Source: Gallibacter sp963558965 (GTDB lineage Bacteria > Bacillota > Clostridia > Peptostreptococcales > Anaerovoracaceae). From it: DNA of 45,916 nt. Position numbers and translations under genes: made by a program. A model generated the notes under the pieces. The model was not told where the DNA came from and ran no database searches. It saw only the letters and a list, made by a program, of their open reading frames with translations. The stretch is from the NCBI GenBank assembly GCA_963558965.1, contig CAUWIT010000016.1, positions 1 to 45,916 on the forward strand, read 5' to 3'. This document shows, in pieces, positions 6,424 to 14,710 of this stretch; the first letter of the stretch is position 1, and each line of letters starts with the position of its first letter.

Positions 6424-7224
6424 ATGAATATTGGTTTTTTAGGCGCAGGCAATATGGGTGGCGCAATTTTAAGAGGATATGTAAAAAGCGCAAAAAAAGA
6501 GGGAAACACTCTTTTGGTATTTGGCGTTAACCATGAGAAATTGAAAAAGACTTGCGAAGAAACAGGTGCCATTCCTTGTTATGAAATAGGGGAGCTAGTT
6601 GAAAAAAGCGATATATTTTTAATAGGTGTAAAACCAAACAAGTTTGAAGAGGTTATGCCAAAAATTGCAGAGTTTTATACAGACGATAAAATTTGTGTGT
6701 CTATGGCAGCTGGCATCAGTATAGATTTCATCCAATCGTATTTAGGCGATAAAGCTGCGATAACAAGGATTATGCCTAACACTCCAGCCCAGGTAGGCCT
6801 TGCAATGACTTCTGTATCGTTTAATAGCAATGTAAAGGAAGAAGATAAAAAAACACTTATGGATATTTTCTCTTCAATAGGAAAGGCAGAAGTGGTAGAT
6901 GAAAAGTTAATACATACCGTTATAGGTGTAAGCGGCAGCAGCCCTGCGTATACATATATGTATATCGATGCTTTGGCGAAAACTGCATCTAAATATGGAA
7001 TGTCATATGAACAGGCAAAGATTTTTGCAGCTCAAGCAGTTTTAGGTGCAGCTCAAATGGTGCTTCAAAGCGACTTGTCACCTGAGCAACTTCGTATAAA
7101 TGTTTGTTCACCTGGGGGTACAACAATTGAGGCTGTAAATAAATTAAATGAACTTGGATTTGATGAAGTAGTTGAAAAAGGTTTTGTAGCCGCTATGGAA
7201 AAATCAAAGAAAATGGAAAACTAA
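6424..7224 (+). CDS. proC: Pyrroline-5-carboxylate reductase
   Basis: Catalyses the last step of proline synthesis, NAD(P)H-dependent reduction of 1-pyrroline-5-carboxylate. The 266-residue length is standard. The N-terminal Rossmann motif GFLGAGNMGGAI starts at residue 4, and the C-terminal family signature is recognisable in GVSGSSPAYTYMYIDALA and CSPGGTTIEAV. It has a good AAAGGAG site. It shares an operon with proB and is followed by a Nudix gene 20 bases downstream. With proA on the other strand, all three enzymes of the glutamate route are here. Confidence 0.97.
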   Translation: MNIGFLGAGNMGGAILRGYVKSAKKEGNTLLVFGVNHEKLKKTCEETGAIPCYEIGELVEKSDIFLIGVKPNKFEEVMPKIAEFYTDDKICVSMAAGISIDFIQSYLGDKAAITRIMPNTPAQVGLAMTSVSFNSNVKEEDKKTLMDIFSSIGKAEVVDEKLIHTVIGVSGSSPAYTYMYIDALAKTASKYGMSYEQAKIFAAQAVLGAAQMVLQSDLSPEQLRINVCSPGGTTIEAVNKLNELGFDEVVEKGFVAAMEKSKKMEN

Positions 7225-7244
7225 AGGAAGGGTAGTAGAGAAAA

Positions 7245-7775
7245 ATGACTTTTAATGAAAAAACAATATCTAGTGAGATGATTTATGAAGGTGCGATACT
7301 TAATTTACGCAGAGACGAAGTTTTGGTAAAAGACGGCAGTCATTCTTACAGAGAAATTATTGAACACAACGGTGGCGCAGTTGCAGTAGCTCTTACAGAT
7401 GAAAATGAAGTGGTGCTAATTAAACAGTTTAGAAAACCTATGGAAAAGGACATGATTGAGCTTCCAGCAGGTAAAATTGAAAAGGGCGAGGATACAAAGG
7501 AAACTATAGTTAGAGAACTTAAGGAGGAAACTGGTTATATAGCGGGAAATGTTAAACTTATGGCGGAGTTTAATCCTTCAGTTGGATATACTAGTGAAAC
7601 TCTATATATTTACCTTGCGACTGATTTAACTCCAGGAGAAACTGAATTTGACGAGCATGAGGCAATAGATATGTTTAAAGTTTCACTTGATGAGGCTATT
7701 AAGATGGTAATTGACGGAAAAATTACAGATGGCAAAACTATTGCAGGTTTACTTTTGACAAAATACCATATTTAG
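7245..7775 (+). CDS. Nudix hydrolase, ADP-ribose pyrophosphatase-like
   Basis: A 176-residue Nudix protein with a complete Nudix box (GX5EX7REUXEEXGU) from about residue 77: GKIEKGED, then the RELKEETGY part that binds catalytic metal. Around the box it resembles ADP-ribose diphosphatases (YqkG/NudF type), with ELPAGKIE just before it and FNPSVGYTSETLYIYLA after it. It probably clears ADP-ribose to AMP and ribose 5-phosphate. It sits between proC and the xer gene, an order common in Clostridia. Confidence 0.87.
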   Translation: MTFNEKTISSEMIYEGAILNLRRDEVLVKDGSHSYREIIEHNGGAVAVALTDENEVVLIKQFRKPMEKDMIELPAGKIEKGEDTKETIVRELKEETGYIAGNVKLMAEFNPSVGYTSETLYIYLATDLTPGETEFDEHEAIDMFKVSLDEAIKMVIDGKITDGKTIAGLLLTKYHI

Positions 7776-7822
7776 GATAATATTTATTGTAAACCAAAAA
7801 TATAAGTTTAGGATGGAAGGAT

Positions 7823-8704
7823 ATGTATATAGATCAATTTATTTTTTATTTAAAAAATGAAAAAAAGATGTCAGAAAACTCTCTTGCAGCGTATAAAAGG
7901 GATGTTTTAGATTTTGAAAAATATTGTAGCAAAGCGGGAAAAGACAATATTTTAGACGTTACAAATGCGGATGTTGTCTCCTATTTACTTGCACTTAAAG
8001 AGGAAGGTAAATCTGCGGCTACAGTTAATCGCAAATTGTCGTCAATTAGATCTTTATACAAGTACTTCAATGAAAAGGGTATGGTAAACACCAATCCTAC
8101 TGCTAATATTAAATCACCTAGAGTTGAGCGAAAAGAAATTTCTTATCTTACAGTTGAAGAGGTAAACAAACTATTATCTGCTCCGGATAATACTTTAAAA
8201 GGAAAGCGAGATAGGGCTATATTTGAATTACTTTATGCTACAGGTATAAGAGTAAATGAACTAGTTGCAGCTAATATCGAAGATGTAAATTTACGAATCG
8301 GTTTTTTCGCTTGTCCAGGAGAGTATGGCAGAGCAAGGATAGTTCCTCTTGGCAGACCTGCTAGAGAAGCTATAGAAAATTATCTTGAAGATGCAAGAGA
8401 TATGTTTGTAAAAAATAATAGAAAAGAACAGGCTTTGTTTGTAAATTATTATGGTAAACGTATGACTAGACAAGGATTTTGGAAACTTTTAAAAACTTAT
8501 GGAAAAAAAGTTGGAATTGAAGATAAGATTACTCCGCATATTTTAAGGAATTCTTTTGCTGTTCATATGATACAAAATGGAGCGGATTTAAAATCACTAC
8601 AGGAATTACTAGGTCATGAAGATATAGCAGCAACTCAAATTTATCTTTCTGCTACTAAAAACAGGATTAAGGACGTTTACGATAAGACTCATCCAAGAGC
8701 TTAA
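7823..8704 (+). CDS. XerD-like tyrosine recombinase with substituted catalytic lysine
   Basis: A 293-residue integrase-family protein with an N-terminal SAM-like DNA-binding domain (1-90) and a C-terminal catalytic domain. Visible active-site residues are Arg143 (ATGIRVNEL), His239 and Arg242 (HILRNSF), His265 (LGHED) and Tyr274 (TQIYL). Aligning FFACPGEYGRARIVPLG (161-177) with the usual CxGKGNKERIVPLG shows that the beta-hairpin lysine is Glu167. HxLRHSFA is also altered to HILRNSFA. Size and housekeeping context suggest a chromosome dimer-resolution XerD type. The Lys-to-Glu change leaves its activity open. Confidence 0.85.
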   Translation: MYIDQFIFYLKNEKKMSENSLAAYKRDVLDFEKYCSKAGKDNILDVTNADVVSYLLALKEEGKSAATVNRKLSSIRSLYKYFNEKGMVNTNPTANIKSPRVERKEISYLTVEEVNKLLSAPDNTLKGKRDRAIFELLYATGIRVNELVAANIEDVNLRIGFFACPGEYGRARIVPLGRPAREAIENYLEDARDMFVKNNRKEQALFVNYYGKRMTRQGFWKLLKTYGKKVGIEDKITPHILRNSFAVHMIQNGADLKSLQELLGHEDIAATQIYLSATKNRIKDVYDKTHPRA

Positions 8705-8734
8705 ACTTTAAGAATTTAAGAAAGAGGAAAAAGT

Positions 8735-9898
8735 ATGACGATTAAAGTTATTTATTTATGTGGGATAATATATCTAATAGCATTTTTGATAACTTTGGCG
8801 CTTGTACCAGCAAGTATAAATTTAGCACATAAGATAGGAGCTATTGATATTCCCAAAGATAATCGCAGAGTACATACTAAACCTATCCCACGTATAGGTG
8901 GGGTGGCTATATTTTTAGCTATTACGGTCTCAGCTATTATAGCTAGTGGCATGGGATTATTTGTACCTGGAGCTATTGACAGAACAAATGGTCTTGCAGA
9001 TATAACTTGGGATTTAGACTTCATTATGGGAGGAAAATTAAATCCTATGTTAGGGGTCGTATTTGGCGGAGCAATTATTTTTATAGTTGGATTTATAGAT
9101 GACTTAAAAAATATGAAGCCAATAGTAAAATTGATTGGTCAGATAGTTGCAGCATCTTTTGTATATGCTATAGGCGTGCGAATTGAATTTTTATCTGTAA
9201 TGTTTGGTCATGGCAGAACAGATTTATCTGAAATTATTTGCTATTTAGTTACAGTTATTTGGCTAGTAGCGATTACAAATACTATAAATCTAATAGATGG
9301 ATTGGATGGATTGGCGGCTGGAGTTGTTGCAATTGCATCTCTTTGCATAGCATATGTAGCATATATATTTGGATATTACCTTGGAGTTTTCCCTATGCTA
9401 GCTATTGCAGGTGGAGCTCTTGGATTTTTACCATATAATTTCTACCCAGCTAAAACTTTTATGGGAGATTGTGGATCGCAATATTTAGGATTTATGCTGG
9501 CTAGTTTCTCCATTTTGGGCACTGTAAAGAGTGCAACAGTAGTAGCGGTTTTAATACCTAGTTTGGCACTTTTCCTACCTATTATCGATACATTGCTGGC
9601 TATAGTTAGAAGATGGATCAATGGTAAACCAATTATGCAGGCGGATAAAGGCCACTTACATCACAGATTGTTAAGATCAGGAATGGGTCAACGTCGCACT
9701 GTACTTTGTCTTTACGGCGTGTGTGGTATTATGGGCGTTGCAGCAGTATTGTTAAGTAGAGAACTTTATGTTGAGACATTAGGACTTATAGCGGTGGCAT
9801 TGTTATTTGGATATGTAGTTTTAACTGATGCAAATAGGACTAAACCACATTTAAAAGAAGAACCAAAAGATGAAAAAATTACGGAAAATAAACAGTAA
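8735..9898 (+). CDS. Undecaprenyl-phosphate GlcNAc-1-phosphate transferase (TagO/WecA/MraY family)
   Basis: A 387-residue polytopic membrane enzyme of the polyprenyl-phosphate N-acetylhexosamine-1-phosphate transferase family. Family loops are intact: KDNRRVHTKPIPRIGG after the first helix, FIDDLKNMKP (aspartates for metal), NTINLIDGLDGLAAG, FMGDCGSQYLG, and the cytoplasmic histidine loop KGHLHHRLLRSGMGQR typical of WecA/TagO rather than MraY. It starts lipid-linked synthesis of teichoic acid or another surface glycan at the inner face of the membrane. The final 25 residues are charged and probably disordered. It is the last gene of the proB operon, before a terminator. Confidence 0.9.
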   Translation: MTIKVIYLCGIIYLIAFLITLALVPASINLAHKIGAIDIPKDNRRVHTKPIPRIGGVAIFLAITVSAIIASGMGLFVPGAIDRTNGLADITWDLDFIMGGKLNPMLGVVFGGAIIFIVGFIDDLKNMKPIVKLIGQIVAASFVYAIGVRIEFLSVMFGHGRTDLSEIICYLVTVIWLVAITNTINLIDGLDGLAAGVVAIASLCIAYVAYIFGYYLGVFPMLAIAGGALGFLPYNFYPAKTFMGDCGSQYLGFMLASFSILGTVKSATVVAVLIPSLALFLPIIDTLLAIVRRWINGKPIMQADKGHLHHRLLRSGMGQRRTVLCLYGVCGIMGVAAVLLSRELYVETLGLIAVALLFGYVVLTDANRTKPHLKEEPKDEKITENKQ

Positions 9899-9954
9899 AT
9901 ATGTTTTATGTGAAGTAAATGTGATGAAAAATTGAATAAAAAATGATGAAATAT

Positions 9955-10004
9955 GGGCTAAAGTGAAGTTTTGTGATACTAAAATGAACTTTAGCTCATT
10001 TTTA
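9955..10004 (+). terminator. Terminator after the proB-to-transferase operon
   Basis: GGGCTAAAGT (9955-9964) pairs with ACTTTAGCTC (9988-9997) and is followed by ATTTTTATT. The 23-nt loop region can pair partly inside. Confidence 0.75.
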
Positions 10005-10092
10005 TTGCGCGTAAAGTGACATGATGGTAACATAACAACTGTCGAAAAAAGAAGTAAGTTATTATAGAAATTTATATATATGGAGATAAATT

Positions 10093-10893
10093 ATGAAAAA
10101 GTTTTTAAGTTTAACATTAGCAGTAATTATGACAGTATCGTGTGTATTTGTATCAGCGCAATCAGCAAGTGCAGCAGAAATAGAAGTTGCATCTGTAAAA
10201 AATGTTAAGGCAGAGCTTTATGCAAGCAATCAGGTTACTGTTTCTTGGAAAAAAAGCACAAGTGCAAGAGGTTACCAAGTTTATGAAAAAGTTGGTAGCA
10301 AATATAAAAAGATTAAAACTATTTCAAAGAACAGTACAACTTCATATAGAGTAAAAAAAGTTTCAAAGGGTAAAACACATACATATGCTGTAAGAGCATA
10401 CAAAAAGGTTAATGGAAAATATTATTACTCAAAATTAAACTCAGATAAAATATACGTACCAAAAGTATTAAGAAGAAGTACAAAAGGATTTGAAAAGACT
10501 ACAGCTGGTAAATTAATTAGAACAGCGAAATCAAAATTAGGTGCAAGCTATGTTAGTGGAGCTTCTGGTCCAAATAGATTTGACTGTAGTGGATATGTTT
10601 ACTACGTAACAAACAAGTCAAAAGCTTCTACTAAAAAGATTAAGAGAACTTCTGCTTCTGGTATGTGGGGCAACCTAAAGAAATACAGCATAGGCACAAA
10701 GAGTTTATCAAAAGCACAACCTGGAGATATCGTATTTACTGATTCAATGGGTACAGGAAGAATAACTCACGCTGCATTTTATTACGGGGATGGCAAGTAT
10801 ATCCATGCTACTAATCCAAGAACAGATGTTGCTGTAACTAGTGCTAGATACTACGGAAAAGTAAAAGGAATTGTAAGACTTCCAAATTTATAA
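10093..10893 (+). CDS. Secreted NlpC/P60 peptidase with fibronectin type III-like domain
   Basis: A 266-residue exported cell-wall hydrolase. Residues 1-28 form a signal peptide (basic start, hydrophobic core, cleavage near SASAA). Residues about 33-122 form a fibronectin type III-like domain, with VSWKKSTSARGYQVYEK typical of Clostridia surface proteins. Residues about 140-266 form the NlpC/P60 domain with catalytic Cys165 (FDCSGYVYYV), His226 (RITHAAFY) and a third polar residue, probably His238 (YIHATNP). Such enzymes cut D-Glu-gamma-diaminopimelate or similar stem-peptide bonds. The protein is very lysine-rich, which would favour binding to anionic wall polymers. It is monocistronic, between terminators. 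Confidence 0.92.
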   Translation: MKKFLSLTLAVIMTVSCVFVSAQSASAAEIEVASVKNVKAELYASNQVTVSWKKSTSARGYQVYEKVGSKYKKIKTISKNSTTSYRVKKVSKGKTHTYAVRAYKKVNGKYYYSKLNSDKIYVPKVLRRSTKGFEKTTAGKLIRTAKSKLGASYVSGASGPNRFDCSGYVYYVTNKSKASTKKIKRTSASGMWGNLKKYSIGTKSLSKAQPGDIVFTDSMGTGRITHAAFYYGDGKYIHATNPRTDVAVTSARYYGKVKGIVRLPNL

Positions 10894-10909
10894 AATTTTA
10901 GACTACTAT

Positions 10910-10954
10910 AAAAGAGCTATTTCAGGTAGATAACCTACTTGAAATAGCTCTTTT
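10910..10954. terminator. Bidirectional terminator between NlpC/P60 gene and thiC
   Basis: A 20-bp stem (10910-10929/10935-10954) has A residues on the left and T residues on the right, so it can end both the plus-strand peptidase transcript and the converging thiC transcript. Confidence 0.9.
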
Positions 10955-10981
10955 GTTTTGAGTTGATATTAATTTATATGA

Positions 10982-12286
10982 TTATAAAATATCGATATAT
11001 TCGCCAGCTAGAGCTTTGTTCATACTTCTAACAGCGCAGAATTTACCACACATTGAACATGAATCATCGTGTTCTGGTTTTCTTTCATCACGAATCGCTT
11101 TAGCTGTTTCTGGATCTATTGCGCATTCCCATTGTTTTTCCCAATCAAGTTCTCTTCTTGCATCAGCCATTTCATCGTCGATTTCACGAGCACCTCTAAC
11201 GCCTTTTGCAATATCAGCAGCGTGAGCAGCGATTTTAGAAGCGATAATCCCCTGTTTTACATCGTCAACATTTGGTAGTGCAAGATGTTCTGCAGGAGTT
11301 ACATAACATAAAAATGCAGCGCCAGCAGCTGCGGCAACAGCACCGCCAATAGCAGAAGTGATGTGGTCATAACCTGGAGCGATATCAGTTACGATAGGTC
11401 CAAGCACGTAGAATGGCGCACCATTACAAATTGTCTGCTGAACTTTCATATTTGCTTCAATCTGATCTAGTGGAACATGACCAGGGCCTTCAACCATAAC
11501 CTGAACATCTTTTTCCCAAGCTCTCTTAGTTAATTCACCTAATCTAACTAGTTCTTCAATCTGGCATACATCAGTAGCATCTGCAAGACAACCAGGTCTG
11601 CAAGCATCACCTAGAGAAATAGTAACGTCGTGTTCTCTACAGATATCTAAGATTTCATCGTAGTATTCGTAGAATGGGTTTTCTTCTCCTGTCATGCTCA
11701 TCCAAGCAAATACTAAAGATCCACCTCTTGAAACGATATTAGTTTTTCTCTTATGTTTTTTGATCTGTTCAATAGTGTGTCTTGTAATACCGCAGTGAAG
11801 AGTTACAAAGTCTACACCATCTTCAGCATGTAGTCTGATTACATCTAGAAAATCCTGAGCAGTAAGTGTTGCAAGATCTCTCTGATAATGGATAACAGAG
11901 TCGTAAACAGGTACAGTACCAATCATTGCTGGACATTCTGAAGTTAGCTTTCTACGGAATGGAATAGTGTCTCCGTGAGATGATAAGTCCATAATAGCAT
12001 GTGCTCCCATATTAACGGCTTCCATTACTTTTTTCATCTCTACATCGTAATCTTTACAGTCTCTTGAAACACCTAGGTTTACATTGATTTTAGTTTTTAG
12101 CATAGAACCTACGCCTTCAGGGCTGATGCATTTGTGGTTTTTGTTTGCACAAATTGCAACTTTACCTTCAGCAACTAGTGGCATTAGTTCTTCAACTGTC
12201 ATACGTTCTTTTTCAGCTACGATTTCTAGTTCAGGTGTTACAATACCTTTTCTAGCAGCTTCCATCTGTGTTTTATACTCTCTCAT
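10982..12286 (-). CDS. thiC: Phosphomethylpyrimidine synthase
   Basis: A radical SAM enzyme that rearranges 5-aminoimidazole ribotide to hydroxymethylpyrimidine phosphate for thiamine synthesis. It has 434 residues, the short clostridial form without the long N-terminal domain of E. coli ThiC. The C-terminal cluster motif is CSMCGKFC, a CX2CX3C spacing common in this short group instead of CX2CX4C. Other family blocks visible are DLSSHGD, TLHCGITRHT, SRGGSL and GPGHVPLDQIEANM. The start follows AAGGAGG. It is controlled by a TPP riboswitch 236 bases or more upstream. No other thi gene is in the window. Confidence 0.97.
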   Translation of the reverse strand: MREYKTQMEAARKGIVTPELEIVAEKERMTVEELMPLVAEGKVAICANKNHKCISPEGVGSMLKTKINVNLGVSRDCKDYDVEMKKVMEAVNMGAHAIMDLSSHGDTIPFRRKLTSECPAMIGTVPVYDSVIHYQRDLATLTAQDFLDVIRLHAEDGVDFVTLHCGITRHTIEQIKKHKRKTNIVSRGGSLVFAWMSMTGEENPFYEYYDEILDICREHDVTISLGDACRPGCLADATDVCQIEELVRLGELTKRAWEKDVQVMVEGPGHVPLDQIEANMKVQQTICNGAPFYVLGPIVTDIAPGYDHITSAIGGAVAAAAGAAFLCYVTPAEHLALPNVDDVKQGIIASKIAAHAADIAKGVRGAREIDDEMADARRELDWEKQWECAIDPETAKAIRDERKPEHDDSCSMCGKFCAVRSMNKALAGEYIDIL

Positions 12287-12304
12287 TTTTTCCTCCTTAG
12301 TTTG

Positions 12305-12458
12305 TTTACAATGGATTGAGTAAAAACACCGATTTACGATTGATAATATTTAATTATTAGTCGATTAAATCGGCGCCTCTGGCATTTGGTGCCAGTAAGT
12401 AAGTTTACTTTTTTTATAGCGATATAAGGTGGTGCCCCCAATCTACCGCTTTTGTAAA
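12305..12458 (-). promoter_or_regulatory. Unidentified structured segment in the thiC leader
   Basis: Between the TPP riboswitch terminator and thiC lies about 150 nt of further structure on the minus strand. Element one folds AGCG...CGCT around a G-rich core (minus-strand GATTGGGGGCACCACC, plus 12426-12441) and is followed by a CTGGCACC-type hairpin (plus 12390-12407). Element two is a long AU-rich hairpin closed by CCGATTTA/TAAATCGG and followed by TGTTTTT, a possible second terminator 50 bases before the AAGGAGG site. A ligand-responsive second element in a thiamine leader has precedent (HMP-PP riboswitches embed in terminators), but I cannot match this sequence to that class. Confidence 0.4.
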
Positions 12459-12460
12459 AT

Positions 12461-12495
12461 AAAAAAGATGGCTTAACCTTTTGGTTTTGCCATCT
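12461..12495 (-). terminator. Expression-platform terminator of the TPP riboswitch
   Basis: Minus-strand AGATGGC/GCCATCT stem (plus 12489-12495/12466-12472) is followed by six T residues. It lies immediately downstream of the TPP aptamer, the usual place for a ligand-controlled terminator. Confidence 0.85.
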
Positions 12496-12521
12496 AAAAT
12501 GTTCATAATATATATATTAAT

Positions 12522-12600
12522 TGCATTCCTACGGTGGCATTATCCACATCAGGTATATGGGTCGAAATAATTTCCTCTCAGCTGTTAAGCTCCCCAAGCA
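12522..12600 (-). promoter_or_regulatory. TPP riboswitch (THI element)
   Basis: On the minus strand the aptamer shows every conserved block in order: GGGGAGC, GCTGAGAGG, the variable P3 arm ending GACCC, ACCTGATGTGGATAATGCCA and CGTAGGAA. Thiamine pyrophosphate binding would favour the terminator just downstream and shut off thiC. Confidence 0.97.
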
Positions 12601-12620
12601 TATTTTCTTTTTACCTTTAA

Positions 12621-12649
12621 ATTAAACCACTTTATATTTAATCTGTCAA
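12621..12649 (-). promoter_or_regulatory. Promoter of the thiC transcript
   Basis: Minus-strand TTGACA (plus 12644-12649), a 17-base spacer and TTTAAT (plus 12621-12626) put the transcript start about 15 bases before the riboswitch. It is divergent from the rplS promoter. Confidence 0.75.
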
Positions 12650-12686
12650 CCTGTTAAAAAAATTTAGATAAAGTTAAAAATTTTAC

Positions 12687-12715
12687 TTGCAAATAGATAA
12701 TAGGTATGCTATTAT
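12687..12715 (+). promoter_or_regulatory. Promoter of rplS
   Basis: TTGCAA (12687-12692), 17 bases, TATTAT (12710-12715). The predicted leader is about 70 nt before the rplS start. Confidence 0.65.
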
Positions 12716-12792
12716 GAATTGGTTAGTACGGGCGGTCCTCTGAATACAATAAGGTATCAAGAACGTCTTTGGAGAGAGGAGGAGAAATACCA

Positions 12793-13143
12793 ATGGATAT
12801 TTTAACTGCGATTACAAACGAATATAAGAAAACTGATATTCCTGCATTTAATGTTGGTGATACTGTAAGAGTACACATCAAAATCAAGGAAGGTTCAAGA
12901 GAAAGAATCCAGGTTTTCGAAGGATTTGTATTAAAGAAACAGAATGGTGGAGTTTCAGAAACTTTCACAGTAAGAAGAATTGCATCTGGAGTAGGTGTTG
13001 AAAAAACATTCCCATTGCATTCACCAAAAATTGATAAAATTGAAGTAGTAAGAAGAGGTAGCGTAAGAAGAGCTAAACTTAACTACATGCGTGAAAGAAC
13101 AGGAAAAGCTGCTAAGATTAAAGCTGCTAAAGAAGACAAATAA
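12793..13143 (+). CDS. rplS: Large ribosomal subunit protein bL19
   Basis: A 116-residue protein, standard for bL19, located at the 30S-50S interface. The conserved blocks PAFNVGDTVRVHIKIKEGSR, RIQVFEGFVL and VGVEKTFPLHSPKIDKIEV are all present. I chose ATG 12793, which has AGGAGG eight bases upstream, rather than the in-frame ATG at 12769; the family begins MDIL. A terminator follows, but ylqF starts only 57 bases later, so read-through is likely. Confidence 0.97.
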   Translation: MDILTAITNEYKKTDIPAFNVGDTVRVHIKIKEGSRERIQVFEGFVLKKQNGGVSETFTVRRIASGVGVEKTFPLHSPKIDKIEVVRRGSVRRAKLNYMRERTGKAAKIKAAKEDK

Positions 13144-13154
13144 ACGCGAAATTG

Positions 13155-13182
13155 AAGGACCTATAGTAGGTCCTTTTATTTT
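13155..13182 (+). terminator. Terminator after rplS
   Basis: A perfect 9-bp stem AAGGACCTA/TAGGTCCTT with a 3-nt loop and a TTTTATTTT tail. Confidence 0.85.
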
Positions 13183-13199
13183 AATAAAAAGGAGAAATT

Positions 13200-14039
13200 A
13201 TGTTAGGAACAATAAACTGGTATCCAGGACATATGAAAAAAACCAGAGAGCTTATACAGGCTAACTTAAAACTGGTTGATATAGTAATTGAAGTAGTAGA
13301 TGCACGTATACCTTCATCAAGTCGTAATCCTATTATCGATGAACTTGTAAAAGGTAAAGATAGAATTATCGTTTTAAATAAAAGCGACTTAGCCGACAGT
13401 GTGCAAAACGAAAAATGGACAGAAAAGTTTAAAGAAGATGGATATTATGTATTAAGTATGAACTGTATGACTGGTATAGGAGTAAAACAGTTATTTAAAC
13501 TTTTAGAAAAAATCCAAGACGAAAAAAATAGTGAAAGAACAAGAAAAAAGAATTTAAGAATTATGATTGTAGGTGTGCCAAATGTTGGTAAGTCTTCACT
13601 TATAAATAGACTTACAGGTAAAAAGAGCACACAGACAGGAGATAGACCAGGTGTAACAAAGGGAAAGCAGTGGCTAACTTTGAAAAACGGCATGCAGCTT
13701 TTGGACACTCCAGGTATTTTGTGGCCTAAATTTGAGGACCCGAAAGTAGGTATTGACCTTGCCTTTTGTGGTTCAATCAAAGACGAAATCATTCCGCAAG
13801 ATGAACTTTGCTTAGAGCTAATAACTTGGCTACAAGAACATTACCCAGAGGAGCTAAAGCAAAGATACAAGCTAGATGAGTTAGGAGAAATGCCTCTTGA
13901 TACTATGGAAGCCATTGCTGCTAAAAGAGGATTTATCATGTCAGGCAAGCGCATAGATTACGAAAGAACTGCACGAACAGTTATGGATGAGTTTAGATCC
14001 GGCGCCATAGGCAAAATTACTTTAGAGGTTGTAAAGTGA
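13200..14039 (+). CDS. ylqF: Ribosome biogenesis GTPase YlqF/RbgA
   Basis: A circularly permuted GTPase needed for late 50S subunit assembly. The motif order shows the permutation: G4 NKSD at about residues 60-63, then G1 GVPNVGKS at about 125, then G3 DTPG near 169. The start region NWYPGHMKKT is typical, and the 279-residue length fits. Genes for rplS, ylqF and rnhB are together in many Firmicutes. The stop codon overlaps the GTG start of rnhB by four bases. Confidence 0.95.
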   Translation: MLGTINWYPGHMKKTRELIQANLKLVDIVIEVVDARIPSSSRNPIIDELVKGKDRIIVLNKSDLADSVQNEKWTEKFKEDGYYVLSMNCMTGIGVKQLFKLLEKIQDEKNSERTRKKNLRIMIVGVPNVGKSSLINRLTGKKSTQTGDRPGVTKGKQWLTLKNGMQLLDTPGILWPKFEDPKVGIDLAFCGSIKDEIIPQDELCLELITWLQEHYPEELKQRYKLDELGEMPLDTMEAIAAKRGFIMSGKRIDYERTARTVMDEFRSGAIGKITLEVVK

Positions 14040-14689
14040 AAAGAATAGAAAAGCAAAAACTTTTGTTGGAGGAGATGTTGACTTATGAGCGACAGCTTTG
14101 GGAACAAGGCTACGATATTGTCGCTGGAGTAGATGAAGTCGGCAGGGGGCCTCTTGCAGGTCCAGTAGTAGCGGCTGCTGTTGTGCTGCCACAAGATTTT
14201 AGTATTTTAGGGATTAATGATTCGAAAAAGGTTACTGAGAAAAAAAGAGAAGAACTATTTCCCATTATCAAGGAAGAGGCTGTAGCTTACGGCATCGGCA
14301 TTGTGGATCATCAAGTTATCGATGAAATAAACATACTTGAAGCTACAAAAATTGCCATGAAAAAAGCTATAACTAATTTAAAAATTGACCTTGAAAAAAA
14401 GACGGGAAAAAGTTTAAAATATATCCTAATCGATGCATTGACATTGGATATTGATGTGCCTCAGATGGGAATGGTAAAAGGCGATGCGAAGAGTGTTAGC
14501 ATTGCTGCTGCTTCTATCATTGCAAAGGTTACAAGAGACCATATGATGATCGATTACGATACAAAGTATCCTGGATACAGTTTCGCATCAAATAAAGGAT
14601 ACGGAACTAAGGCTCACTACGAGGGGTTAGATAGTTTGGGCATGTGTCCGATACACAGAAAAACATTTTTGAAAAAATATAGCAAATAG
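14036..14689 (+). CDS. rnhB: Ribonuclease HII
   Basis: Removes ribonucleotides embedded in DNA and RNA of RNA-DNA hybrids. The catalytic motif GVDEVGRGPLAGPVVAAAV is near residue 30; DALTLD and VTRDHMM follow, and the C-terminal YGTKAHYEGL...CPIHRKTF is standard. The 217-residue frame from GTG 14036, overlapping the ylqF stop as GTGA, suggests translational coupling. An ATG at 14075 directly abuts GGAGGAG (too close), and one at 14085 is better spaced, so the true start could be slightly later. Confidence 0.95.
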   Translation: MKRIEKQKLLLEEMLTYERQLWEQGYDIVAGVDEVGRGPLAGPVVAAAVVLPQDFSILGINDSKKVTEKKREELFPIIKEEAVAYGIGIVDHQVIDEINILEATKIAMKKAITNLKIDLEKKTGKSLKYILIDALTLDIDVPQMGMVKGDAKSVSIAAASIIAKVTRDHMMIDYDTKYPGYSFASNKGYGTKAHYEGLDSLGMCPIHRKTFLKKYSK

Positions 14690-14710
14690 TAGAAAGGACG
14701 TGAGCACTAG

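Noticed and set aside
12330..12460. T-box-like string AAGGTGGTGCCCCC on the plus strand near 12425
   Set aside because: It lacks ACCGCG, no plus-strand terminator or specifier stem follows, and the next plus gene (rplS) has its own promoter. It is better read as part of the minus-strand thiC leader.
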